Below are positions 1 through 8,788 of a stretch of 9,979 bases of DNA, in pieces. Source of the DNA: Candidatus Arcticimaribacter sp. GTDB taxonomy: Bacteria; Bacteroidota; Bacteroidia; Flavobacteriales; Flavobacteriaceae. Position 1 is the first letter of the stretch; each line of letters begins with the position of its first letter. The stretch covers positions 1 through 9,979 of the forward strand of contig WTJB01000044.1 of assembly GCA_011526335.1 (NCBI GenBank), in the 5' to 3' direction. The notes beneath the pieces were generated by a model. The model did not search any database. It saw only the letters and a list, made by a program, of their open reading frames with translations, and was not told where the DNA came from. The position numbers and the translations under genes were made by a program.

Positions 1-1
1 T

Positions 2-682
2 TCCAAAGCAGAAATTTTGGATGAATTGGAAAAACAGCCCGAACGCTTTTCTCCTAACGCCTTATTACGCCCCCTGTATCAAGAGATTATACTCCCAAAC
101 CTGTGCTACATCGGCGGGGGTGGTGAGTTGGCGTATTGGTTACAACTCCGATCTCTTTTTGCAGCTCATGCAGTTCCTTTTCCCATCCTTTTGCTGCGCA
201 ACTCAGCGGTACTCGTCCATGAAAAAGACGAAAAAAAGATGCAAAAATTAAACCTCGCGCCGGCAGATTTATTTCTAGGGAAAAGCAGTTTGATCAATAA
301 AAAGGTAAGGCAGATCAGCAATATAGATTTGGATCTTTCTTCTCTAAAGGATCAATTGGAGGTTCAGTTTAAACAGCTCGAGGACTTAGTAGAACAAACG
401 GACGCTTCATTTAAAGGAGCCGTTGCAGCACAAAAAAAGAAACAATTCAAAGGGATTGATCGGTTGGAAGACAGGCTCTTGCGGGCGCAAAAGCGCAAGC
501 TTTCTGATCATGTAGAACGTTTGGCAAGCCTGCATAATCTCCTTTTTCCCAATGGTTCATTACAAGAACGTACCGATAATTTTTCAGCGTTTTATGTAGT
601 CTATGGAGAGGAGTTGATCCCTCAGATACAAGCGGCCTTGGATCCAATGCATCAAGCATTTTCTTGGATTACTTTAAAATAG
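2..682 (+). CDS. bshC: Bacillithiol biosynthesis cysteine-adding enzyme BshC, C-terminal part (5' end outside window)
   Basis: BshC carries out the last step of bacillithiol synthesis, adding cysteine to glucosaminyl-malate in the cytoplasm. The frame is open from base 2, so the gene begins upstream; about 226 residues are visible of a family length near 530. The TTG at 17 and the out-of-phase ATG at 21 are not real starts. Family hallmarks visible are the block SPNALLRPLYQE followed by ILPN and the glycine-rich YIGGGGELAYW, then FPILLLRNS. After this comes a charged helical stretch (about residues 110-185 counted from base 2) matching the coiled-coil region of the family, and the C-terminal LQERTDNFSAFY motif. 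The next gene, guaA, starts 62 bases after the stop and has its own candidate promoter. Family recognition is by eye but the motifs are distinctive. Bacillithiol is known in Bacteroidota as well as Firmicutes. The other bsh genes are not in the window. Confidence 0.93.
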   Translation, partial: SKAEILDELEKQPERFSPNALLRPLYQEIILPNLCYIGGGGELAYWLQLRSLFAAHAVPFPILLLRNSAVLVHEKDEKKMQKLNLAPADLFLGKSSLINKKVRQISNIDLDLSSLKDQLEVQFKQLEDLVEQTDASFKGAVAAQKKKQFKGIDRLEDRLLRAQKRKLSDHVERLASLHNLLFPNGSLQERTDNFSAFYVVYGEELIPQIQAALDPMHQAFSWITLK

Positions 683-733
683 AAACGACATATTTTTTTT
701 AATATCAACGGCTACTATAGCCTATAATAATTG

Positions 734-741
734 TATTTTTG
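734..741 (+). promoter_or_regulatory. Candidate -7 box of the guaA promoter (TATTTTTG)
   Basis: TATTTTTG at 734-741 fits the Bacteroidota -7 consensus TAnnTTTG exactly. No TTG lies at the usual distance upstream (about 708-716), so the -33 half is missing or degenerate. A T-rich tract (691-700) and a short inverted repeat GGCTA-CTA-TAGCC (710-722) occupy the upstream part of the promoter. The box ends three bases before the ATG at 745, so a transcript from it would begin at or next to the start codon. Confidence 0.5.
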
Positions 742-744
742 CAC

Positions 745-2277
745 ATGCAAGATAAAGTACTCATTCTCGACTTTGGTTCTCAGTACACCCAACTCATTGC
801 ACGACGTGTACGAGAGCTGTTTATTTATTGTGAGATTCATCCTTACAACAATCCACCAGAATCAATAGACCAGTTTAAGGCGGTCATTTTATCGGGTTCA
901 CCCTATTCTGTTCGTTCAGAAGATGCCCCTCATCCTGATTTATCAAAAATAAAAGGAAAAGTACCTTTGCTGGGGGTGTGTTACGGCGCACAATACATCG
1001 CTCATTTTTTTGGAGGAAAAGTAAGTCCGTCTGCCACCCGTGAATACGGAAGAGCAAATCTTACCACAATAGAAATATGGAATAATCCTTTGTTTACTAA
1101 CATTGAGGTTGGTAGTCAAGTTTGGATGAGTCATAGCGATACCATAAAAGACCTTCCTGAGGGAGCAACACGTATCGCCAGCACCGCCGATGTAAAAAAT
1201 GCGGCCTACAGTATTGACAATGAAATGACCTTTGCGATTCAATTTCATCCAGAGGTATATCATTCTACAGACGGAAAGCAGTTGCTAGAAAACTTTTTGG
1301 TGCATATAGCTGGGGTAAAACAAGATTGGACGCCAGATTCATTTGTTTCCATGACCTTAGAAAATATCAAGGCTCAAGTGGGAAAAGAAAAAGTAATTCT
1401 AGGATTATCCGGCGGGGTAGATTCTACAGTTGCTGCGGTCTTATTGCATCATGCCATTGGCGATCAATTGACCTGTATTTTTGTCAATAATGGATTGTTA
1501 CGCAAAAATGAATTCTCGAGTGTACTTGATCAGTACAAAGGCATGGGGCTCAATGTTAAAGGCGTCGATGCAAGCGCTTACTTTTTAGAAAAACTGGCAG
1601 GAGAAAGTGATCCGGAGCGAAAACGAAAAATTATTGGGAATGCTTTTATCGATGTTTTTGATGAAGAAGCCAAACAGATCGAAGGCGCTGCCTGGTTAGC
1701 GCAAGGAACCATTTATCCCGATGTGATCGAATCGATATCTGTCAATGGTCCCTCGGCGACCATTAAATCGCACCACAATGTTGGCGGGTTGCCTGATTAT
1801 ATGAAATTGAAAATCGTAGAACCGCTACGTATGTTATTTAAAGACGAGGTGCGAAGAGTAGGAAAAAGCTTAGGGATCGATCCAGAACTTTTGGGAAGAC
1901 ACCCTTTTCCAGGTCCAGGTTTAGCCATCCGAATTCTTGGGGACATTACGGCAGAAAAAGTCGCCATGTTGCAAGAAGTAGATGCCCTATTCATTGAAGG
2001 ACTTAAAACCAACAATTTATACGATAAAGTCTGGCAAGCAGGAGCCATCTTGTTGCCAGTAAATAGTGTAGGTGTTATGGGAGACGAACGCACCTATGAA
2101 AAATGTGTAGCCCTACGTGCAGTAACCTCAACCGATGGTATGACGGCTGATTGGGTAGATCTTCCTTACGCCTTTTTACAGAAAACATCCAACGAAATAA
2201 TCAATAAAGTAAAGGGCGTCAACCGTGTGGTCTATGATATTAGTTCAAAACCACCGGCAACCATTGAATGGGAATGA
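745..2277 (+). CDS. guaA: GMP synthase (glutamine-hydrolysing)
   Basis: GuaA converts XMP to GMP using ATP and glutamine, the last step of guanine nucleotide synthesis in the cytoplasm. The 510-residue protein has the normal two-part architecture. The N-terminal class I glutamine amidotransferase (about 1-190) has nucleophile Cys79 in GVCYGAQ and the His168/Glu170 pair in FHPE. The ATP pyrophosphatase part follows, with the P-loop SGGVDS at 222-227. The C-terminal dimerisation and XMP-binding region includes RHPFPGPG at 385-392 and ends with PPATIEWE, as is usual for the family. An in-frame TTG at 739 would add two residues but sits inside the candidate -7 box, so the ATG at 745 is chosen. 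There is no Shine-Dalgarno sequence, as expected in Bacteroidota. The LysM gene begins 19 bases after the stop and is probably co-transcribed. No guanine or other riboswitch fits in the 62-base upstream gap. Confidence 0.98.
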   Translation: MQDKVLILDFGSQYTQLIARRVRELFIYCEIHPYNNPPESIDQFKAVILSGSPYSVRSEDAPHPDLSKIKGKVPLLGVCYGAQYIAHFFGGKVSPSATREYGRANLTTIEIWNNPLFTNIEVGSQVWMSHSDTIKDLPEGATRIASTADVKNAAYSIDNEMTFAIQFHPEVYHSTDGKQLLENFLVHIAGVKQDWTPDSFVSMTLENIKAQVGKEKVILGLSGGVDSTVAAVLLHHAIGDQLTCIFVNNGLLRKNEFSSVLDQYKGMGLNVKGVDASAYFLEKLAGESDPERKRKIIGNAFIDVFDEEAKQIEGAAWLAQGTIYPDVIESISVNGPSATIKSHHNVGGLPDYMKLKIVEPLRMLFKDEVRRVGKSLGIDPELLGRHPFPGPGLAIRILGDITAEKVAMLQEVDALFIEGLKTNNLYDKVWQAGAILLPVNSVGVMGDERTYEKCVALRAVTSTDGMTADWVDLPYAFLQKTSNEIINKVKGVNRVVYDISSKPPATIEWE

Positions 2278-2296
2278 TTTTTGACTATATTGGGGT

Positions 2297-4024
2297 ATGC
2301 GTTTAATTGTCTTTGCAACACTATTTTTTTTAACTACTTGTTTAGGGGTTTATGCCCAAGAAAAACCTATTCGGTTCATTGAGCATAAGGTAAAAAAGAA
2401 AGAAACACTCTACGGTCTATCGCGGCAATATAACGTTACGCTAGAACAGATAAAGGAGTACAACCCTTTGGTTGAAAAGATGGGATTAAAGCGTAAGATG
2501 AAAATCCGTATTCCTGTTTATAGTGTAAAAGAAGAACCCCAGCCCGTTGCTTTAGATGAATCTTTGATGCGGTATTTGGTTCAAGCCAAAGAAACCAAAT
2601 GGCGATTGGCTTATCGGTACGGAATAACCATACAGGAACTTGAAAAGCTTAATCCACAAATAAAAGACGGATTGAAAGTTGGCCAAGAGATTGTCGTTCC
2701 CAAAAAAACCAAAGAAGAAACCTTAGCGCTAGAAGAAGAGTTTAACTACTACAAAGTAAAACCCAAAGAAGGTTATTACCGTTTAGAAAAAAAATTGGGT
2801 GTAACGCAAGCGGATCTTATTTTGTTGAATCCGACCTTAGAGCAAACCGGTCTGCAGGAAGGAATGGTCTTAAAGATTTCTCCTAAAAAAACAGGCAATC
2901 TCAATGTAAAAGAAAACCTTTTGGTAGAGAAAGTTAACCTGATCGATTCTGTATTTCAAAAAAAGGAATTGGAGCTCGCTTTTATATTGCCCTTTAAACT
3001 CAACACCATTGAATTCGATTCTATTGCCAAGACCAAAGCCCTTTTGAGTGAACGAAATTTATACACCATAGCATTGGACTTTTACATGGGCGCTCTTTTG
3101 GCCATACAGAAGGCCGATTCTGTTGGAATAAAAACCAACAGCAGGGTTTTTGACTCTGAAAACAGCAAACAAAGTCTTGCAAAACTTTTGGCGCAAGAAG
3201 ATTTTAGTCAAACCGATGCAATTATTGGTCCATTAATTCCCGCCAATCTAGACTATGTTTCGACTAGAATAGCCTCTGATACTCCTGTGGTCAATCCTTT
3301 ATCTTCGAAAAAAGTAAAGCGAAACACCAATGTCTATCAAACTGTTGTTCCGCAACAACGCAAGCGATTCAAAATGATCGAATACCTCAAGAAGGTTATA
3401 GATAGTACACAAAATGTCATCGTTATTGCCGATAGTATAAATACAAAAGAGGGAGATAATTTGCTTAAAGAATTCCCCTTTGCTCAACGAATTTATCAAA
3501 AAGAAGGGGGCTATATTGTTCCCGATGTTGTGGACTCTCTGGTTGTAGATTCTCTTCCCAATAAAGTCATTTTTGAAACCCAAAACCTAGGATTTGCCGT
3601 AAGTGTAACTTCCATGCTAAACGCACAAAAAACCAAGGGGAAAGATGTACAGTTGTTTACTACCCTAAAAACGGGTATCTATGACGATAAAAACATTTCG
3701 CGTAAGCATCTGGGCAATTTAGGATTTACCTACGCTCACGAAACCTTTCCGCAAACGCATCCAGCGGCATTGGCATTTAAAGAGGCATTTCAAAAAATTT
3801 ATGGGGACTTTCCATCAAAAGAATCTACGCGGGGCTATGATGTGACCTTAGATTTGATTTTGAGGATGGCCTATAGGGAAAGCATACTTCACGAGCCTCC
3901 TCTAGAAACGGATTATGTTGAAAGCCGTTTTTTCTATCAAAAAAGTCCTTTAGGGGGAGTGGAAAATGCAGGATTATACATGCTAAAACACCAAGGGTAT
4001 ACCATTTCTGAACTTAAGAATTAA
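2297..4024 (+). CDS. Secreted protein with three LysM repeats and a type I periplasmic-binding-protein-like domain; function unknown
   Basis: The 575-residue protein starts with a signal peptide: a hydrophobic core at 3-18 and a likely cut after Ala20 (VYA before Gln21). Cys15 in LTTC is a poor lipobox match, so a lipoprotein is less likely. Three LysM-type repeats follow at about 30-74, 92-136 and 151-196, each with the (Y/H)KV...L...(Y)...(I/L)...NP pattern; the third is the most divergent. LysM domains bind peptidoglycan or chitin glycans. From about 225 to 570 the sequence resembles type I periplasmic binding proteins of the amino-acid ABC transporter kind (ELAFILPF near the start, then DAIIGPLIPAN and TPVVNPLSS), and such proteins are often annotated as transporter subunits. 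No permease or ATPase gene is nearby, so a transport role is not supported. Anchoring at the cell wall with a sensing or enzyme-activating role is an inference. It follows guaA by 19 bases and precedes the pyrG promoter. The start has no clear ribosome binding site. Architecture is confident, function is not. Confidence 0.85.
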   Translation: MRLIVFATLFFLTTCLGVYAQEKPIRFIEHKVKKKETLYGLSRQYNVTLEQIKEYNPLVEKMGLKRKMKIRIPVYSVKEEPQPVALDESLMRYLVQAKETKWRLAYRYGITIQELEKLNPQIKDGLKVGQEIVVPKKTKEETLALEEEFNYYKVKPKEGYYRLEKKLGVTQADLILLNPTLEQTGLQEGMVLKISPKKTGNLNVKENLLVEKVNLIDSVFQKKELELAFILPFKLNTIEFDSIAKTKALLSERNLYTIALDFYMGALLAIQKADSVGIKTNSRVFDSENSKQSLAKLLAQEDFSQTDAIIGPLIPANLDYVSTRIASDTPVVNPLSSKKVKRNTNVYQTVVPQQRKRFKMIEYLKKVIDSTQNVIVIADSINTKEGDNLLKEFPFAQRIYQKEGGYIVPDVVDSLVVDSLPNKVIFETQNLGFAVSVTSMLNAQKTKGKDVQLFTTLKTGIYDDKNISRKHLGNLGFTYAHETFPQTHPAALAFKEAFQKIYGDFPSKESTRGYDVTLDLILRMAYRESILHEPPLETDYVESRFFYQKSPLGGVENAGLYMLKHQGYTISELKN

Positions 4025-4030
4025 CTTTAA

Positions 4031-5719
<1,689 letters not shown>

Positions 5720-5741
5720 ATTCGCTTAGCGATCTTATCCT

Positions 5742-7562
5742 ATGGAAGAAAAAAAGTTTGACCCCTATCAGTTTATCGGATTTATATTGATAGCCCTTAT
5801 CATGACCTGGATGTTGTACAATCAACAACCGGTGGAAGAAACACCCTCAGTTCCCCAAGAAACGGAGGTTGAAAAAGCCACGCCAGAAGCTAGGGTGGTC
5901 AGTGATTCTATTCAGCAAGTGCAATATCAAGCCACCTATGGAGATTTTGCCCGTTTGGCACAACCCAATGGGGAAGACCTTGTGGTTTTAGAAAATGAAG
6001 AATTGTATATCGCTGTCGATCCTCACGGGGCACAGCTAAACACCGTTAAGCTTAAAAACTTTACAGAATACCAAGGGAAGCCCTTGTTTTTGGTGCAAGA
6101 CAATCAAAAAATTAATTATCAATTTACTACCCTTGACGGGAGAACCTTAAATACACAAGATTTATACTTTTCTCCTTACTTGACCAAGAAGGACGGAAAA
6201 ACGGAACTTCAATTAAAAGCCGAGTTGGGTGCTCAGCAATTTTTTGCCTTTGTTTACGCGCTGGATGATGCGGGATATGTGCTGGACTTTTCAATCCAAT
6301 CTCAGGGCTTGTCTACGGTCGTAAATAATCGTCTTCCACATCGTTTTACTTGGGATCTAGATGCCTTTAGAAATTCTAGAAGTATTGAGTACGAAAACCG
6401 ATATACGGAACTTACCTATGCCTATGCAGACGATAAGGTAGATAACCTGTCTCTAAGTGGGGCCGACCAAGAAGAAGAAAGCGATGTAAGGTGGATAGGG
6501 TATAAGCAACACTTTTTTAGTTCAATTCTTATTCCTGCTCGCCCTATAGAAAAAGTTGCATTTGCATCTGAAGATCTTTCTGGAGAAAGTGCTTTAGAAG
6601 AGCGTTTTACCAAGCGTTATGAAAGTACTTTTGAATTTGAAGTAGCCGGCGATTTTATTGAAAATTACCAATGGTATTTTGGACCAACAGAATATAAAAC
6701 TTTAGCCCTTTACGAATCTGGAATCGAAGAAATTGTTGATTTTGGGTGGGGGATCTTTGGCTGGATCAACCGTGCCGTCTTTACCCCCTTGTTTAGTTTT
6801 TTAAGTTCCTTTTTACCCTATGGGATTGCCATCATTGTAATGACGATTTTGGTGCGTTTGGCCATGTCGCCCGTGACCTATAAATCGTACTTGTCGCAAA
6901 TAAAGATGAAGGTGCTAAAACCTGAGGTTGACGAAATCAATGCAAAATATAAAGACGACGCTGTAAAACGTCAACAAGAGGTTATGGCCTTGTATGGTAA
7001 AGCCGGGGCAAATCCTATGGCGGGTTGTTTGCCTGCACTGCTTCAGCTACCGGTTTTTTATGCCTTGTTTAGCTTTTTTCCCGTTGCCTTTGCACTGCGC
7101 CAAAAAAGCTTTTTATGGGCAGATGATTTGTCTTCCTACGATTCGGTACTGTCCTTGCCCTTTTCCATCCCGTTTTATGGAGACCACGTAAGCTTGTTTC
7201 CTATACTCGCGTCTATTGCCATTTTTATTTATACCATGATGACGGCTGGACAGCAGCAAGCGCCTCAACAGCCCGGTATGCCAAACATGAAAATCATCAT
7301 GTATCTGATGCCATTAATGATGTTGTTTTTCTTTAATAATTACGCGAGTGGCTTAAGTTTGTATTACTTTATTTCCAACCTATTAACAATCGCATTGATG
7401 CTTGTCATCAAAAACTTTATTGTTGATGAAAACAAAATTCACCTGCAATTAGAGGAGAATAAAAAGAAACCCAAAAAGGCAGGGGGGTTCACGGCGCGTT
7501 TACAAAAGGCGATGGAAGAAGCAGAAAAGCAACAGCGTGTAAAACAAAAACGCAAGCGTTAA
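5742..7562 (+). CDS. yidC: Membrane protein insertase YidC
   Basis: YidC (Oxa1/Alb3 family) inserts and folds inner-membrane proteins, alone or with the Sec translocon. The 606-residue protein has the Gram-negative layout. A first membrane helix lies at about 11-26, then a large periplasmic domain (about 50-335) that is rich in beta-type sequence. The conserved five-helix core follows: helices near 357-376, 428-447, 484-501, 518-531 and 537-556. Arg372 in ILVRLAMSP is the conserved hydrophilic-groove arginine. The cytoplasmic hairpin between the first two core helices carries the charged KPEVDEINAKYKDD stretch. The Lys/Arg-rich tail (about 566-606) is of the kind that contacts the ribosome. 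The ATG at 5742 has no Shine-Dalgarno sequence and no promoter is seen in the 22-base gap, so expression likely depends on the pyrG promoter. mnmA lies 35 bases downstream with its own promoter. Confidence 0.97.
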   Translation: MEEKKFDPYQFIGFILIALIMTWMLYNQQPVEETPSVPQETEVEKATPEARVVSDSIQQVQYQATYGDFARLAQPNGEDLVVLENEELYIAVDPHGAQLNTVKLKNFTEYQGKPLFLVQDNQKINYQFTTLDGRTLNTQDLYFSPYLTKKDGKTELQLKAELGAQQFFAFVYALDDAGYVLDFSIQSQGLSTVVNNRLPHRFTWDLDAFRNSRSIEYENRYTELTYAYADDKVDNLSLSGADQEEESDVRWIGYKQHFFSSILIPARPIEKVAFASEDLSGESALEERFTKRYESTFEFEVAGDFIENYQWYFGPTEYKTLALYESGIEEIVDFGWGIFGWINRAVFTPLFSFLSSFLPYGIAIIVMTILVRLAMSPVTYKSYLSQIKMKVLKPEVDEINAKYKDDAVKRQQEVMALYGKAGANPMAGCLPALLQLPVFYALFSFFPVAFALRQKSFLWADDLSSYDSVLSLPFSIPFYGDHVSLFPILASIAIFIYTMMTAGQQQAPQQPGMPNMKIIMYLMPLMMLFFFNNYASGLSLYYFISNLLTIALMLVIKNFIVDENKIHLQLEENKKKPKKAGGFTARLQKAMEEAEKQQRVKQKRKR

Positions 7563-7564
7563 TC

Positions 7565-7593
7565 TTGTAGCAAACCGTATTTACTTACCTTTG
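7565..7593 (+). promoter_or_regulatory. mnmA promoter, Bacteroidota type (TTG-N18-TACCTTTG)
   Basis: TTG at 7565-7567 and TACCTTTG at 7586-7593 are 18 bases apart, a full match to the Bacteroidota consensus with the same spacing as the pyrG promoter. It fills almost the whole 35-base gap after yidC. The -7 box ends four bases before the mnmA ATG at 7598, so the predicted transcription start falls at or within a base or two of the A of the ATG. This predicts a leaderless message. Confidence 0.75.
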
Positions 7594-7597
7594 CGCT

Positions 7598-8788
7598 ATG
7601 GCAAAAACGGTAGTTGTAGGACTTTCTGGCGGCGTAGATTCTAGTGTAGCGGCCTATCTTCTCAAAAAAGAGGGATACAACGTTATTGGCCTGTTTATGA
7701 AAAACTGGCATGACGAAAGTGTGACCCTTTCTTCGGAGTGTCCTTGGCTAGAAGACAGCAATGACGCCATGATCGTGGCGGAAAAATTAGGCATTCCTTT
7801 TCAAACTGTAGATTTGAGCGAAGACTATAAAACACGTATCGTGGATTATATGTTTGAAGAATACCAACGGGGAAGAACGCCGAACCCCGATGTGCTGTGC
7901 AATCGTGAGATTAAGTTTGATCTATTTTTAAAAATAGCCCTTTCTTTAGGGGCCGACTATGTTGCCACAGGGCATTATTGTCAAAAAACCGAAAGCGAAC
8001 AAGAGGGACAACAGTTGTATCATCTTGTGGCGGGTGCTGATGCCAATAAAGATCAGTCCTATTTTTTATGTCAACTTACCCAACATCAATTGAGCAAAGC
8101 CCTTTTTCCTATAGGGCATTTGCAAAAAAGTGAAGTAAGGGAAATAGCCGCACAACAAAATTTAATCACAGCAAATAAAAAGGATTCTCAAGGTCTTTGT
8201 TTTATTGGAAAGGTGCGTCTCCCTGATTTTTTACAGCAAAAATTGCAGCCCAAAAAAGGAAAAATCATTGAAATTCCTACAAGCTCACCCCATTATTCAA
8301 AATCGCTTTCGGATACGGCTAGTCTAGAGGAAACACTGCTTTTTCACAGTACACCGATTACATACGCTTTGTCGGATGGCGAACTGAAGGGTACCCATGA
8401 CGGTGCACACTTTTTTACCAAAGGACAGCGAAAGGGCTTAGGGGTTGGTGGTACTGTCGAGCCGCTGTTTGTTTTGGATACAGATGTTGAAGAAAACATC
8501 ATTTATACGGGGCAAGGAAAAGCACATCCGGGGCTTTACCGAAGAGGATTAAAAGTATTGCCTAATGACATTCACTGGCTAAGGACAGACTTAGAATTAG
8601 CTCAAGGAGAACAGTTAGCCGTAGAAGCGCGTATTCGTTACCGACAACCTTTGGAGAAAGCAATGCTCTACCAACGTTCAGACGGCTTATACGTACTTTT
8701 TGATTCTCCGCAATCTGCTATAGCTGCAGGACAATTTGTTGCCTGGTATCACCAAGACGAGCTCTTAGGATCTGGCGTCATTAGTTAG
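7598..8788 (+). CDS. mnmA: tRNA-specific 2-thiouridylase MnmA
   Basis: MnmA activates wobble uridine 34 of tRNA Lys, Glu and Gln with ATP and replaces its oxygen with sulfur, making s2U. The 396-residue protein starts with the adenylating PP-loop SGGVDS at 10-15. It has both catalytic cysteines in their usual settings: Cys101 in [12 protein letters not shown] and Cys201 in SQGLCFIG. The central [10 protein letters not shown] motif (276-285) and the C-terminal beta-barrel region follow. Compared with the Escherichia coli protein (368 residues) there is an extra segment of about 31 residues at roughly 228-258, before the [15 protein letters not shown] motif; from memory a similar insertion is common in flavobacterial MnmA. 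The ATG at 7598 is the only good start and sits against the promoter. The stop codon overlaps that of the convergent lysA. Confidence 0.97.
   Translation: MAKTVVVGLSGGVDSSVAAYLLKKEGYNVIGLFMKNWHDESVTLSSECPWLEDSNDAMIVAEKLGIPFQTVDLSEDYKTRIVDYMFEEYQRGRTPNPDVLCNREIKFDLFLKIALSLGADYVATGHYCQKTESEQEGQQLYHLVAGADANKDQSYFLCQLTQHQLSKALFPIGHLQKSEVREIAAQQNLITANKKDSQGLCFIGKVRLPDFLQQKLQPKKGKIIEIPTSSPHYSKSLSDTASLEETLLFHSTPITYALSDGELKGTHDGAHFFTKGQRKGLGVGGTVEPLFVLDTDVEENIIYTGQGKAHPGLYRRGLKVLPNDIHWLRTDLELAQGEQLAVEARIRYRQPLEKAMLYQRSDGLYVLFDSPQSAIAAGQFVAWYHQDELLGSGVIS

Noticed and set aside
693..722. T-run and GGCTA/TAGCC repeat after bshC as an intrinsic terminator
   Set aside because: On the plus strand the T-run precedes the hairpin, which is the wrong order, and on the minus strand the run is of A. 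It cannot be a standard terminator.
739..744. TTG at 739 as the guaA start
   Set aside because: It overlaps the -7 box TATTTTTG, and the ATG at 745 gives the normal N-terminus [14 protein letters not shown].
2286..2293. TATATTGG before the LysM gene as a -7 box
   Set aside because: It has one mismatch to TAnnTTTG at an important position and no TTG at the right spacing. Co-transcription with guaA across 19 bases explains expression better.
5722..5732. TCGCT-T-AGCGA inverted repeat in the pyrG-yidC gap
   Set aside because: Only four usable pairs with a three-base loop in RNA and no T-run. It is too short to support a terminator or operator.
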